Positions 36,170 through 45,593 of a DNA stretch of 64,000 nt are shown piece by piece. Every line of letters starts with the position of its first letter. Within the stretch, counting starts at the first letter, position 1. Origin of the DNA: Bacteroidota bacterium (GTDB lineage Bacteria; Bacteroidota; Ignavibacteria; Kapaibacteriales; UBA2268); the NCBI GenBank assembly GCA_029974985.1, contig JARKQC010000270.1:1-64000 (forward strand), read 5' to 3'. The position numbers and the translations under genes are program-made. The notes under the pieces were generated by a model. That model did no database searches and was not told the DNA's origin. It saw nothing but the letters and a program-made list of their open reading frames with translations.

Positions 36170-37357
36170 TTAGATTTCCTTTAAAATTTTTGCTTTTACA
36201 ATTTCAATTTTTCTAACAATCTCAATTTTATCAAAATTATGGAGTGAACTCCCTTTATTTATGATTTTATCATCGAATTTTAGCAATGCAAAACCTTTTT
36301 CAATTGGAGAAAGTGGATGCAGTGATTTTAAATGCGATTCTATTCTATTTAGATTATCTTTATATTTATTAGTTTTATTTTTTGTATAATTTAGAATATT
36401 TAATTCAGAATTATCTATAAATTGACTATTAATACGTATTTTTTCAATAATTCGACGTTTTGCATATTTAGGAAAAGTATCAATTATTCCAGATTTATAA
36501 GTAGAAATTTTTGTTAATAAAGATTTTTTTAATAAATTATTTGCATTATTGAAAAAATCATTCAAATCATAAATGCTAATTGGACTTGCCATTTCAGCCG
36601 CCGCGGTAGGGGTTGGTGATCTTAAATCAGCAACGAAATCAGCAATCGTAAAATCTGTTTCGTGACCAATCGCAGAAATAATAGGCTTTTTACAATTATA
36701 AATTGCATCGGCAACAATTTCAGTATTATAAGACCATAAATCTTCAATAGAACCACCTCCGCGACCAATAATAATTAGCTCCGCGGGGCTATTTTCAAGT
36801 TCGTTTATTGCTTTTGCAATATCTTCAGCAGAGCCTTCGCCCTGCACAAGTGTTGGTCTTAAATATATTTTTGTAAATGGTAATCTTCTTTTTAAAGTAA
36901 TTATCATATCTTGAATAGCCGCACCTGTTTGCGAGGTAGATATTCCAATATGTAATGGGATTTTAGGGAGTTTTAATTTTTTTCTTTCATCAAAATATCC
37001 CGCTAATAATAACTTTGATTTTAATTGTTCGAAAGCTAAATATAAATTGCCCTTTCCAATTTGATTAAGCTCGAAACAATCTAATTGATAATTACCTTGT
37101 GGGGGATATACAGTAATATTTCCACGAGCCGCTACCCTCATACCATCACTTGGTTTGAATGATAAAGCTCTACCACGCCACAATACACATTTTAATTGTG
37201 CCTTATCATCTTTTAATGAAAAATATGAATGTCCAGAGGAATGTAGTTTATAATTTGAAATTTCTCCCTGAACTTCAATATTTATAAAATTATTTTCGAG
37301 TTGTGAACGAATTTGGTTAGTAAGTTCCGAAACAGATGGAATATCATTTATTAGCAT
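36170..37357 (-). CDS. xseA: Exodeoxyribonuclease VII large subunit
   Basis: 395 residues. N-terminal OB fold (ISNYKLHSSGHSYFSLKDDKAQLKCVLW), then the catalytic domain with IIGRGGGSIEDLW and ISAIGHETDFTIADFVADLRSPTPTAAAE, both diagnostic of XseA. The C-terminal helices carry YKDNLNRIESHLKSLHPLSPIEKGFALL. The C-terminus is shorter than in the E. coli enzyme. Located 2 bp after the TonB receptor gene stop. Confidence 0.96.
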   Translation of the reverse strand: MLINDIPSVSELTNQIRSQLENNFINIEVQGEISNYKLHSSGHSYFSLKDDKAQLKCVLWRGRALSFKPSDGMRVAARGNITVYPPQGNYQLDCFELNQIGKGNLYLAFEQLKSKLLLAGYFDERKKLKLPKIPLHIGISTSQTGAAIQDMIITLKRRLPFTKIYLRPTLVQGEGSAEDIAKAINELENSPAELIIIGRGGGSIEDLWSYNTEIVADAIYNCKKPIISAIGHETDFTIADFVADLRSPTPTAAAEMASPISIYDLNDFFNNANNLLKKSLLTKISTYKSGIIDTFPKYAKRRIIEKIRINSQFIDNSELNILNYTKNKTNKYKDNLNRIESHLKSLHPLSPIEKGFALLKFDDKIINKGSSLHNFDKIEIVRKIEIVKAKILKEI

Positions 37358-37359
37358 TT

Positions 37360-39561
37360 TTAAAATTCTCCATCAATTTGTAAAGAAATTAATCGTGTAG
37401 GAGCTATATTTCCGACCATTTCAGTATAATAATAATCGAAAATATTATTAGCATTTAAAGTTAGTTTTATTGGAAAATCTAATATCTTTTTTATATCAAA
37501 TATTAATCGAGCATCAACAACATTCATTGCTACTCTTGCATCGGAATCTTTAACGAGCAAACCAAGCTGAGTATCAATATTTTGCACCTTTGATTTATAA
37601 CGATAATCAAGCTGAAACTCTATGTTATTTAATGGAATAATAAGCCTATTATACCAAAGATATTCAGAGCGATAATTAAGAATTTGTTCTGTTAATAAAT
37701 CGCGAGGGCCCATTATAGTAAGAGATGTTTCTAATCCAAAAAGTTTAAATAAAAAAGTTCTAAAACTAAGCTCCGCACCTCTAATTCTTGCACTTACAAC
37801 ATTTTTAAATTGAATTTTTGAAACAGCATTATTTGTAAAGGTCGGCTCGATTAGATTTTCAAGTTCATTATTAAAAATTGAAATATCAATTTCTGTTGGA
37901 TTATCAAGCAAATCAAATTGATAATTTGAACCAATTTCATAAGACCAGCTAATTTCTGGTTTCAAATCTAAATTTGGTAAAACCTCAAATCCTTGTAAAA
38001 AAATAGCGGAATATCGCTCCGCAACAGAAGACACTCTAAATCCTTTTCCAAGTGAAGCTCTTAAATTCATTTTTTCATAAATAGGAATATTTAAACCCAT
38101 TTTAGGAGAAAAAACAAGTTCGCTTTCAATATTTTTAGTAATTTCTTTATCTGCACGTCCACCAATAGTTAAAGTAAATAAATTAGGAATATTATATTCA
38201 AATTGAGTATAAAGAGCTAAAATTGATTGATAGCGATTTCCATAGGTAAAAGAATTTACATCTGAATAAGTTTGAGTAAATCCATAGGTAAAATTCAAAT
38301 TATTATCATATAAAGTAAAATTACTAACACCTTGTAAATCATAATAATAAGAGCTTGCTTTGGATTGTCTATATTCAGGATTAGAAATATCATAAGAATT
38401 ATTAAATTGAGTTTGATTTATTCCAAATTTTACTAATGCAAAATTCTTATCATCAAAAATATGTGAATATTCAGAAAATAAAGCTAATTTATTAGATTCA
38501 ATTCTATTATTTCGATTAGTGTTTGTGGGTGGTCGTGTCGCTGAATCGAGTGAATTCCAATAGACCCAATCAGAGTGGTCTTCATTTGCTAAATTAAATA
38601 ATACTTTTAATTTGTTATCACCAGAAAATTCATAAGATAATTTAGTAAAAGCATTATATCGCTTGCTATCGTCATAATCTCTATAACCTTCGTCATTATA
38701 TAAACTTCCCGATACCAAAAAAGATAATTTATCGAATTTTTTAGAATAAGATAAATTTAATCCACTATTAAAACTCGGAGATTGAGTAAATTTCCATTGT
38801 TCATAACGCGGCTCAGTATAAAATCCAGAAATAGCTCTATATTTAATATTTGCTTTCTCGTTTGGCTCTTCAAAAATTAAATTAATAACTCCACCAATAG
38901 CACCCGTACCCCAAAGAGCAGAACCCGCACCTTTCACAACTTCTATTCTATCAATATTAAAAATTGGTAAAGCATCGAATTTTATATCACCGTTATCACC
39001 CGAATTCATTGGAAAACCATCAATAAGTAAAGTAGCACGAGAGCCAACTCCAAAAGAAAACCCAGATGAACCTCTAATACTAACATTTCCTTGATTTAAT
39101 TCAAGGCCAGCTACGTATTTGAGCGCCTCGTCAATTCTATTAATACCTCTATCAAGTAATAATTTTTTATCTATCAACGCCACTGAAATAGGGACTTCCT
39201 GAATGGATTGAACCTTTTTATTTGCTGTTACAACAATGTCGCTTACTTGTAATGCTTGTACTTTAAGTTTGAAAATATTGTTTATATTTTTATGAAAATC
39301 AACTTTTATTTTCATAGCTTCATAGCCAATAAGCGAAATTATCAAAGTTCCACTATATAATTTATCAGGTAAATTTTTTATAATAAAAAAACCTTTACTA
39401 TTTGCTATAGCACCGAATTGAGTATTCTCAATTCTAATTGATGTTCCGGGTAATGGCGAATTATCACTTAAATCTACAATTTGTCCACTAAAATCAATTT
39501 TTGAAAATAAATTATTAATGCAAATTATTAAAATAAAAATAATAGTAAAAAATTTTCTCAT
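37360..39561 (-). CDS. TonB-dependent receptor with carboxypeptidase-like N-terminal domain
   Basis: 733 residues. Signal peptide, then a CarboxypepD_reg-like domain (residues about 23-110, FSGQIVDLSDNSPLPGTSIRIENT), then the plug (VQALQVSDIVVTANKKVQSIQEVPISVALID ... IRGSSGFSFGVGSRATLLIDGFPMNSGD ... WGTGAIGGVINLI). The rest is a 22-strand beta-barrel ending in LISLQIDGEF. It imports a siderophore, cobalamin, oligosaccharide or metal complex; the substrate cannot be told. It is last in a likely operon with the lipoprotein and YD-like protein upstream and is followed by xseA. Confidence 0.92.
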   Translation of the reverse strand: MRKFFTIIFILIICINNLFSKIDFSGQIVDLSDNSPLPGTSIRIENTQFGAIANSKGFFIIKNLPDKLYSGTLIISLIGYEAMKIKVDFHKNINNIFKLKVQALQVSDIVVTANKKVQSIQEVPISVALIDKKLLLDRGINRIDEALKYVAGLELNQGNVSIRGSSGFSFGVGSRATLLIDGFPMNSGDNGDIKFDALPIFNIDRIEVVKGAGSALWGTGAIGGVINLIFEEPNEKANIKYRAISGFYTEPRYEQWKFTQSPSFNSGLNLSYSKKFDKLSFLVSGSLYNDEGYRDYDDSKRYNAFTKLSYEFSGDNKLKVLFNLANEDHSDWVYWNSLDSATRPPTNTNRNNRIESNKLALFSEYSHIFDDKNFALVKFGINQTQFNNSYDISNPEYRQSKASSYYYDLQGVSNFTLYDNNLNFTYGFTQTYSDVNSFTYGNRYQSILALYTQFEYNIPNLFTLTIGGRADKEITKNIESELVFSPKMGLNIPIYEKMNLRASLGKGFRVSSVAERYSAIFLQGFEVLPNLDLKPEISWSYEIGSNYQFDLLDNPTEIDISIFNNELENLIEPTFTNNAVSKIQFKNVVSARIRGAELSFRTFLFKLFGLETSLTIMGPRDLLTEQILNYRSEYLWYNRLIIPLNNIEFQLDYRYKSKVQNIDTQLGLLVKDSDARVAMNVVDARLIFDIKKILDFPIKLTLNANNIFDYYYTEMVGNIAPTRLISLQIDGEF

Positions 39562-39586
39562 TGGATTTTTTCCATTTTATCAACTA

Positions 39587-40072
39587 TTAAAAGGGCATTG
39601 GTGGTAAATCATCAAAATCAACATCAATATTAATATTATATGTCTTACCTTTTTCTATCATAATACTTGAATTTTTAGTTTTATCGCCAGTAATTGAATA
39701 TACCCCAATAACTTTTTGAGAAGTAATTTCACTTGTATATTGCTGAACAGCAACAATATATACTATTTCAACGGGAGCATCTGTAATTTCTATTTGAAAA
39801 TGTAAAGAATCTTTATAAGTTCCTAATGTTTCTGGCGTAAAATATGCATCACCATTTATTATTGATAAAATTATATTTGAGTCGGGCATAGATTTAAAAG
39901 CGGCAACACGAATACCATATATCGAATCAAGCGGGGGCCAATTACTAATACCTTTTACAAAATTGATTGTTCCCTCTAAAAAAGTCTTATTTTCTATTGG
40001 TCTCGGAGCAAGCCCTCCATCACAAGAAATTAAAATAAGAAATAATATTATTGATAGTAACTTGATTTTCAT
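39587..40072 (-). CDS. Lipoprotein of unknown function
   Basis: 161 residues with a lipoprotein signal (LLSIILFLILISCDGG, lipobox LISC). The mature part starts LAPRPIENKTFLEGTINF, where sequence resembles small beta-sandwich domains, and ends DDLPPMPF. It lies between a TonB receptor gene (26 bp) and a secreted protein gene (4 bp), so it is probably part of that outer-membrane unit. Confidence 0.75.
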   Translation of the reverse strand: MKIKLLSIILFLILISCDGGLAPRPIENKTFLEGTINFVKGISNWPPLDSIYGIRVAAFKSMPDSNIILSIINGDAYFTPETLGTYKDSLHFQIEITDAPVEIVYIVAVQQYTSEITSQKVIGVYSITGDKTKNSSIMIEKGKTYNINIDVDFDDLPPMPF

Positions 40073-40076
40073 AATT

Positions 40077-40916
40077 TTATTTATGTATATATTCGTATAA
40101 AATAGTTGTTATTGGGTTTTTAAACTTATCAATCATTTTAGTTGAAATTAAAAAGTTCTTATCATTATATTCATTTGAAATTGTAACAATAATATTATTT
40201 GGATAGCTTATATTTTGAATTTCGGATAAAAGATGTTTTTCATTATATATATTTTGATATTTAATAGTGTAGGGCTCGTTAATATCTTTTTGATAGATTT
40301 CTCGTGAATTGATACCATATTCATTATAATGAATTACTTTTGTGCCATCAACATTATTTTCTGTATCATATAAAGTTGATTTAATGATTTTGTTAAATGC
40401 TTTATCATATAAATAAACAGAATAATTAATTACTTTATTAGCGCTATCTTTAATTGTTTCGATAGCAATACTTTTTTCGGGAATGTATTCATAAGTTATT
40501 GTTTGTATTATACTATCTAAAAAATCCGTAGAAACAATTTTAGATAAATGACTAAATGCATCATAAGTAAAAACTTGTTTTTGCAAAATCGTATGAAATG
40601 CATCTTTATCAATTATTTCGCTTATTAAATCTTCATCATTATATTTATAAGTAGAATATGAAACTATGGCATCATTATCCCCAATTGCCTCGTATTTTAC
40701 TAATTTGCCTGAATCATTATAATATTCATTAGAAATCATCCATTTATCGCCAGATTCTTCTCTATAAGTATTTTTTTGAACTACTTTATATTTAGAATAC
40801 ATCTCTGCATCAAATTTTGCTTTGTGATTTTCATATTCGGAAAAAGGCAATATCTCAATAGCTAATAAAGAATTGATTGCTATAAAAAATAAAATTAAAA
40901 TCGAAGAAATTTTCAT
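40077..40916 (-). CDS. Secreted YD-like repeat protein of unknown function
   Basis: 279 residues with a signal peptide (MKISSILILFFIAINSLLA). The mature part is built of repeating Tyr-rich motifs (EYYNDSGKLVKYEAI, YKYNDEDLISEIID, YTYDAFSHLSKIVS, YEYIPEK...), like RHS/YD repeats with a spacing near 30 residues. Such repeats form beta-structures on the cell surface or periplasm. The gene is first in the lipoprotein-TonB receptor unit. Confidence 0.7.
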   Translation of the reverse strand: MKISSILILFFIAINSLLAIEILPFSEYENHKAKFDAEMYSKYKVVQKNTYREESGDKWMISNEYYNDSGKLVKYEAIGDNDAIVSYSTYKYNDEDLISEIIDKDAFHTILQKQVFTYDAFSHLSKIVSTDFLDSIIQTITYEYIPEKSIAIETIKDSANKVINYSVYLYDKAFNKIIKSTLYDTENNVDGTKVIHYNEYGINSREIYQKDINEPYTIKYQNIYNEKHLLSEIQNISYPNNIIVTISNEYNDKNFLISTKMIDKFKNPITTILYEYIHK

Positions 40917-41042
40917 AATATTATTTACAAATTGTTTACATTTTTAAAAGTAAAATTAACGTAAATAATATTGAAAAATTGATTAAACAAAAATTTACTT
41001 GATAAATGATCCTTATATATGATTTTAAGAGTAAGAAAATTA

Positions 41043-41858
41043 TCAAAATAAATCTCTTAATTCTTCAGGCAACCAATAATTTCTATTTTTAAAACCTTTA
41101 GGGATAAGAAGCCCAATATTTGCCAGTCCATTTTTAATTTTTTCTATTATGGGGTGTTCGGGATTGTTTCTTCCTTTGGACTTGCTTTGGTAAAAATACG
41201 CGTAACCGTTTTCATCAACAGCATTAAACCTCTTTGTTATAGTATCAATTATTTCAGCTGAATATTCAAATACAAACATTCCAAAATGAATTTCAGTACT
41301 CCATAAAGCTCCATAGCCATCAATAGTTTTATCAAATAATGCTCTAACATTTCTACTACAACGTTGAATCCAATATGCCCAATTGACTACTTCGACTCCA
41401 GTTATATCCTCAACAATTTTCTTTTTCCTAAATGGTTCGTGTTTGGGATAGCCATATCTTGAGTTTACAAAATGGGAGGGACCATCAAACTCGATAAAAA
41501 TAGGTGCTTTATTTTCGAGTGTTAATTTTAAATCCATAGAAAATTTTTTAACTCTAATTTGCCTTTCAATTTGTATTTTGGGAAAAGTTCGTTTTATAAT
41601 TGCTATTAAAAGTAGCTCGTCGAGACTTGATTTATTGACAGAAATAGCATTTGGAATTTTATTTTCATACCATAATTTTTGAATTTCTCGTTCATCAATT
41701 ACTTCTTCATTATTAATAATTATAAAGTTAATAGCTTTTAAATCATCGTCTGTAACTTGTAAAATTTCTTTTATATCACATTTTTTTAAATATGATCCAA
41801 CACTTATATCACTATCATTTAAGTCAAAAATTCCCGTTGCTTTTCCTAAAATCGCCAT
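41043..41858 (-). CDS. RAP/Vsr-like PD-(D/E)XK nuclease-fold protein next to an R-M system
   Basis: 271 residues. The central part has FSMDLKLTLENKAPIFIEFDGPSHF, with D109, E123 and D125 in a restriction-fold core; the E-F-D-G-P-S-H-F block is close to the RAP-domain signature. KKKIVEDITGVEVVNWAYW follows, as in RAP and Vsr proteins. The N-terminus (VTDDDLKAINFIIINNEE) is unfamiliar. It sits 81 bp downstream of the HinP1I-like endonuclease on the same strand, so it may be an accessory nuclease or repair enzyme. It does not match canonical Vsr. Confidence 0.55.
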   Translation of the reverse strand: MAILGKATGIFDLNDSDISVGSYLKKCDIKEILQVTDDDLKAINFIIINNEEVIDEREIQKLWYENKIPNAISVNKSSLDELLLIAIIKRTFPKIQIERQIRVKKFSMDLKLTLENKAPIFIEFDGPSHFVNSRYGYPKHEPFRKKKIVEDITGVEVVNWAYWIQRCSRNVRALFDKTIDGYGALWSTEIHFGMFVFEYSAEIIDTITKRFNAVDENGYAYFYQSKSKGRNNPEHPIIEKIKNGLANIGLLIPKGFKNRNYWLPEELRDLF

Positions 41859-41939
41859 AATGTTTTGAATTATAAATTATTTACAGATATTATTATTATA
41901 AATAAATGAATGAAATATTTTTTTATTGATTATAACTAA

Positions 41940-42683
41940 TTAAGTATTAAATAATTCAGCTGGATTTATTTTAAATTGTAACATTTTTGAAGTTTCACGA
42001 CCACCATCACCACCTTTTCTTTGCATTGTTATTCTTCCAATTTTAAAATTCCCTCGATTGGAAATTTTTATCTCACCATTTCCAAAATAGTTCATACAAA
42101 AGTTCATTGATTTAAGAATCCATCTTGCATTAATATCATTTTTTTGAACAACTAACATCCATTCAGCTGCAAATTTACCTTGACCTTTTAAAATATCCGA
42201 AACAATTAAAGATTGATTATTCTTTAACCAATCAATCAATAATCTTTGCTCATTTTTTGTAAATTCATTTGCAAGCATTCTACGATTATCTTTTGGACTT
42301 TTAATAGTTGGTTTTTCCTCGCCCGTATATCTTTTTAATATTGACACAATAGCGGGTGGAATGTTCCACATCTCAGAATATTTATCAATCCAACGCTTAT
42401 CAATTTGGTTAAAACCATTTAAATTGCTAACTAATTTAACTTGTATATTTTCAACATCAATAGCTTTTTTAAGTTTTATTGTTACTTGTACTTGAATATC
42501 TGTTTTATATCCAGATATTTTTATTGCTTCAACATATTCAATTTCTGAAAGATTGTAGCTCATTAAAATTAACCATGCTTGAGCATCTTCATCTTTTTTC
42601 CAATTGTTAAACTTATTAACTATATCTTCTTCATTTCTAAAGCCGCCTTTTGCGGTTTGAGAACCCATTTCAACTAAATCCAT
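41940..42683 (-). CDS. Type II restriction endonuclease, HinP1I family (predicted G^CGC)
   Basis: 247 residues, the same length as R.HinP1I, and recognisably the same protein throughout. It starts MDLVEMGSQTAKGGFRNEED and has WKKDEDAQAWLILM, NIQVKLVSNLNGFNQIDKRW, DILKGQGKFAAEW, and near the end RITMQRKGGDGGRETSKMLQ. Catalytic residues fall at the HinP1I positions: D62, Q81 and K83 (in TDIQVQV and IQVKLVS). R.HinP1I cuts GCGC to leave CG overhangs, so the same target is likely here. The gene appears intact and follows its methyltransferase by 1 bp. Confidence 0.93.
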   Translation of the reverse strand: MDLVEMGSQTAKGGFRNEEDIVNKFNNWKKDEDAQAWLILMSYNLSEIEYVEAIKISGYKTDIQVQVTIKLKKAIDVENIQVKLVSNLNGFNQIDKRWIDKYSEMWNIPPAIVSILKRYTGEEKPTIKSPKDNRRMLANEFTKNEQRLLIDWLKNNQSLIVSDILKGQGKFAAEWMLVVQKNDINARWILKSMNFCMNYFGNGEIKISNRGNFKIGRITMQRKGGDGGRETSKMLQFKINPAELFNT

Positions 42684-42684
42684 T

Positions 42685-43473
42685 TTATATTGCCGTAAAT
42701 AAATTATTATTTTTATATTTTTTCAATCTCTCTTCTGCAATTTCTATGTATTCTTTTGAAATTTCGGATCCAATCCATCTTCGTTTTAATAAATGTGCAA
42801 TTTTGGCTGTTGTTCCACTACCCATAAAAGGATCGTAAACTAAATCATTCTCTTTAGTCCATGTATTAATTTGATCTGAAACAAGTTGTTCGGGAAAAAT
42901 AGCGGGATGATGATACGCAACTTTATCTTTTGTAGAAATTCCGCCACCAATAGAATAAAAAAATACATTACCTACTTTTTTTTCAGATGTTCTTTCAACC
43001 TTCTCATAATCAAGCGAACCATTTTGACCCCTATTTTTCATATTAGCAAGTCCACGATATTTTGTGGGTTCAGTTAGTGGATTGAATGTTTTAGGACTTC
43101 CTTTAGAAAATGCAAACATATATTCAAAATGCTGATGATATCTATTTCCAGTTTGTGGCATTGGATTATTCTTATAATATATCATTGTATCGTGTAATTT
43201 AAACCCAATTTCTTTAAAAAATAATGCCTGTTTGAACGATGTACCCGTCTCACTTCCATTAATTGTGGCATCGGCCACTACCCATATTACGATGCCACCC
43301 GGTTTAATAATACGAAATAGTTCTTTAGCAATTTTTTCAAATTCAAATTGATAACCATTATAATTTCTTATATCATCATAAGGTGGAGATGTGATTACAA
43401 AATCAATAAAATTATCTGGCATATTTTTCATTGTATTCAAACAATTTTCATTATAAATTTTCTCAAGTTCCAT
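42685..43473 (-). CDS. DNA methyltransferase of the HinP1I-like system (beta class, predicted N4-cytosine)
   Basis: 262 residues. Catalytic motif IV ITSPPYDD (SPPY at 29-32), then the SAM site YDPFMGSGTTA near residues 212-222, then RRWIGSEISKEYIEIAEERL. This is the permuted beta class of amino-methyltransferases. If it protects GCGC, as its HinP1I-like partner implies, it must act on cytosine because the site has no adenine, so N4-methylcytosine is predicted. The better-known GCGC methyltransferase M.HhaI is a C5-cytosine enzyme. First gene of the unit. Confidence 0.9.
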   Translation of the reverse strand: MELEKIYNENCLNTMKNMPDNFIDFVITSPPYDDIRNYNGYQFEFEKIAKELFRIIKPGGIVIWVVADATINGSETGTSFKQALFFKEIGFKLHDTMIYYKNNPMPQTGNRYHQHFEYMFAFSKGSPKTFNPLTEPTKYRGLANMKNRGQNGSLDYEKVERTSEKKVGNVFFYSIGGGISTKDKVAYHHPAIFPEQLVSDQINTWTKENDLVYDPFMGSGTTAKIAHLLKRRWIGSEISKEYIEIAEERLKKYKNNNLFTAI

Positions 43474-43769
43474 ATTTTATATCATATCAATTTTCAAGAA
43501 ATCTAAACTTATAAAGCTATTTTTTATATACTATTTTTTTAAAAAAGTATTGTAATATAATACACACAAAAATACAAAATCTTTTAACAAATATATAAAT
43601 TACATATATTTTAAAAATTATAATTGTGTTTAATTTTTAGTATAATAAATTTGTTAATATAATATATAATGTTTATATTTGATTTTATTTTAATAATTAT
43701 TTTTTTATTGTGTTTTTATCATAAATTATTAATAATTAAATGAATTATAAATTTATATTTTGATGTATT
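43474..43769. other. 296-bp AT-rich divergent promoter region
   Basis: Separates the R-M methyltransferase from the beta-helix T9SS gene, which are transcribed away from each other. It is nearly all A and T, with no repeat or structured element I can support. Confidence 0.4.
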
Positions 43770-45437
43770 ATGAAAAAGATTGTATTGTTTATTTGTTTAA
43801 TAATCTTTTATTTATCAGTATATAGTCAAAAACAAATTTGTGTTGATGGAAATTACTCGGGCGATACAGAAAAGGGAAGTCCAACTCAGCCATATAGGAA
43901 TATTCAAACAGCAATTAACTATGCTTCGAATGGTGATACTATTAAAGTGGCAAAGGGGATATATACTGAGCAAGCATTAAAAATAATAGAAAAAAAAGTA
44001 CATTTGATTGGTGCTTATGAGGGCAATGGAAATTTTGATTTTTCAAATCCAGAAACTAATGTTACAATAATTGAAGGAACAAAACTCGCACCTTGTATTT
44101 TGGTTGAAATTCAAGGTGCTGAAATCTCTGGTGATATGATTATCAGTGGATTTACTATTAGTAATGGTGAACGCGGTATTGAACTTTCGGGTGCTTGGTC
44201 TGGATTTTTAGATAATATTATAATAGAAAATAATATAATTGAAAATAATGGAATTAATGGAATGTCGCAACGTGGTGGTGGAATAGGTTTGGAAGGGAAA
44301 AATATAGTTATTCGAAATAATATTTTACGGTATAATGTTTCAGATAGAGGTGCCGCTATCGGAGGAACAAGTTCGAACATAGAAAATTTTCTAATATCAC
44401 ATAATTTAATTGACTCTAACAAGGGCTATGGTGATCACGGTGGAGCTATGATTATTAACGGTACGGGTAAAATTATTCGGAATACTTTTGATAATAATAT
44501 CACCGCAGTAGCAGATACATCTTATGGTTGGGGAGGTGCAATTTGTATAGTAAACGAGGATACTTTAAAGTTAATTACACTTTCGCATAATATTTATCGA
44601 AATAATTATGCACCCGACCGCGGCGCTGCTGTTTTTGTGGACGAAGCCGCAAAAGTGCTAATGGAACACGAGTTGATTTATAACAATTCTACTAAAAAAA
44701 GTGGTTCTGCGATATATGTTGATGAGCATTGGGATCATACCCCATCAATTTTATATATGAATAATTGCACTATCTCCAATAATTCGACTGAAGAACCTAA
44801 TGGTGCGGCATTATTTGTACAGTCAAGTTTTGCACAAATTCAGAATTGTATTTTTTGGAATAATGGAAATGATTTTGAAAATATTACTGAAGGCGAGTTA
44901 TTTGTTGAATATACTTTAATGCAAAATGAATTTTGGGGTGAGGGCAATATCTCGATTGACCCACTTTTTGCGGATCCTTTAAATGGAGATTTTCATTTAA
45001 AATCAATGAGTGGACGTTTTAATCCCATTAGCAATGAATGGGTTAATGATGATGTGATGAGTCCAGCTATTGATGCTGGCAATCCAGATTCAGATTTTTC
45101 GAATGAAATTGAGCCTAATGGTTCGAGAATAAATCTTGGCTGTTATGGTAATACTGCTGAGGCAAGTAAAAGTAAAACAGATGTCGGAATAAATGAAAAG
45201 AATTTATCACTTTGGACGATTTCACCAAATCCCGCACAAGAAAATGTAACTTTTAGTAATTTACAAATTGGAACAAAACTAATAATTACAAATCTGATTG
45301 GAAAAGAAGTTCTTAATATCAATATAGATAGTGAACAAATCAACATTAATACTGCAAATTTTGAAAAAGGTTTTTATAACATTCAAATTATAGATAAAAA
45401 CAATATTATTAGTAAAAAACTGATTATTGTTAAGTAA
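43770..45437 (+). CDS. Secreted right-handed beta-helix protein with T9SS sorting domain
   Basis: 555 residues. Signal peptide (MKKIVLFICLIIFYLSVYSQ) is followed by CVDGNYSGDTEKGSPTQPYRNIQTAINYASNGDTIKVAKGIYTEQ, the classic start of pectin-lyase-fold (DUF1565/parallel beta-helix) proteins. Many turns follow with NNIIENNGINGM and similar Asn-rich repeats. The last 80 residues are a type A T9SS sorting domain (LWTISPNPAQENVTF ... GFYNIQIIDK ... KKLIIVK). It is probably a surface or secreted polysaccharide-binding or polysaccharide-cleaving protein; no catalytic residues are certain. Confidence 0.85.
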   Translation: MKKIVLFICLIIFYLSVYSQKQICVDGNYSGDTEKGSPTQPYRNIQTAINYASNGDTIKVAKGIYTEQALKIIEKKVHLIGAYEGNGNFDFSNPETNVTIIEGTKLAPCILVEIQGAEISGDMIISGFTISNGERGIELSGAWSGFLDNIIIENNIIENNGINGMSQRGGGIGLEGKNIVIRNNILRYNVSDRGAAIGGTSSNIENFLISHNLIDSNKGYGDHGGAMIINGTGKIIRNTFDNNITAVADTSYGWGGAICIVNEDTLKLITLSHNIYRNNYAPDRGAAVFVDEAAKVLMEHELIYNNSTKKSGSAIYVDEHWDHTPSILYMNNCTISNNSTEEPNGAALFVQSSFAQIQNCIFWNNGNDFENITEGELFVEYTLMQNEFWGEGNISIDPLFADPLNGDFHLKSMSGRFNPISNEWVNDDVMSPAIDAGNPDSDFSNEIEPNGSRINLGCYGNTAEASKSKTDVGINEKNLSLWTISPNPAQENVTFSNLQIGTKLIITNLIGKEVLNINIDSEQININTANFEKGFYNIQIIDKNNIISKKLIIVK

Positions 45438-45593
45438 GGAAAAATTGTAAATCTAAAATTTATAATTATTGTAATTAATTTTATTTAAATAAATTATATT
45501 TTCGAGTTAGTCTATTTATATTTTATTCTAATATTTAATTATAATGAAAATGTTTTTTAATTTTCTTAATATTTTATCAGTTAATAAAATACC

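Noticed and set aside
45438..45593. Second copy of the tRNA-Arg 3' end as an attR site past the EcoRV-like methyltransferase
   Set aside because: No match to the tRNA 3' end sequence was found in this stretch.
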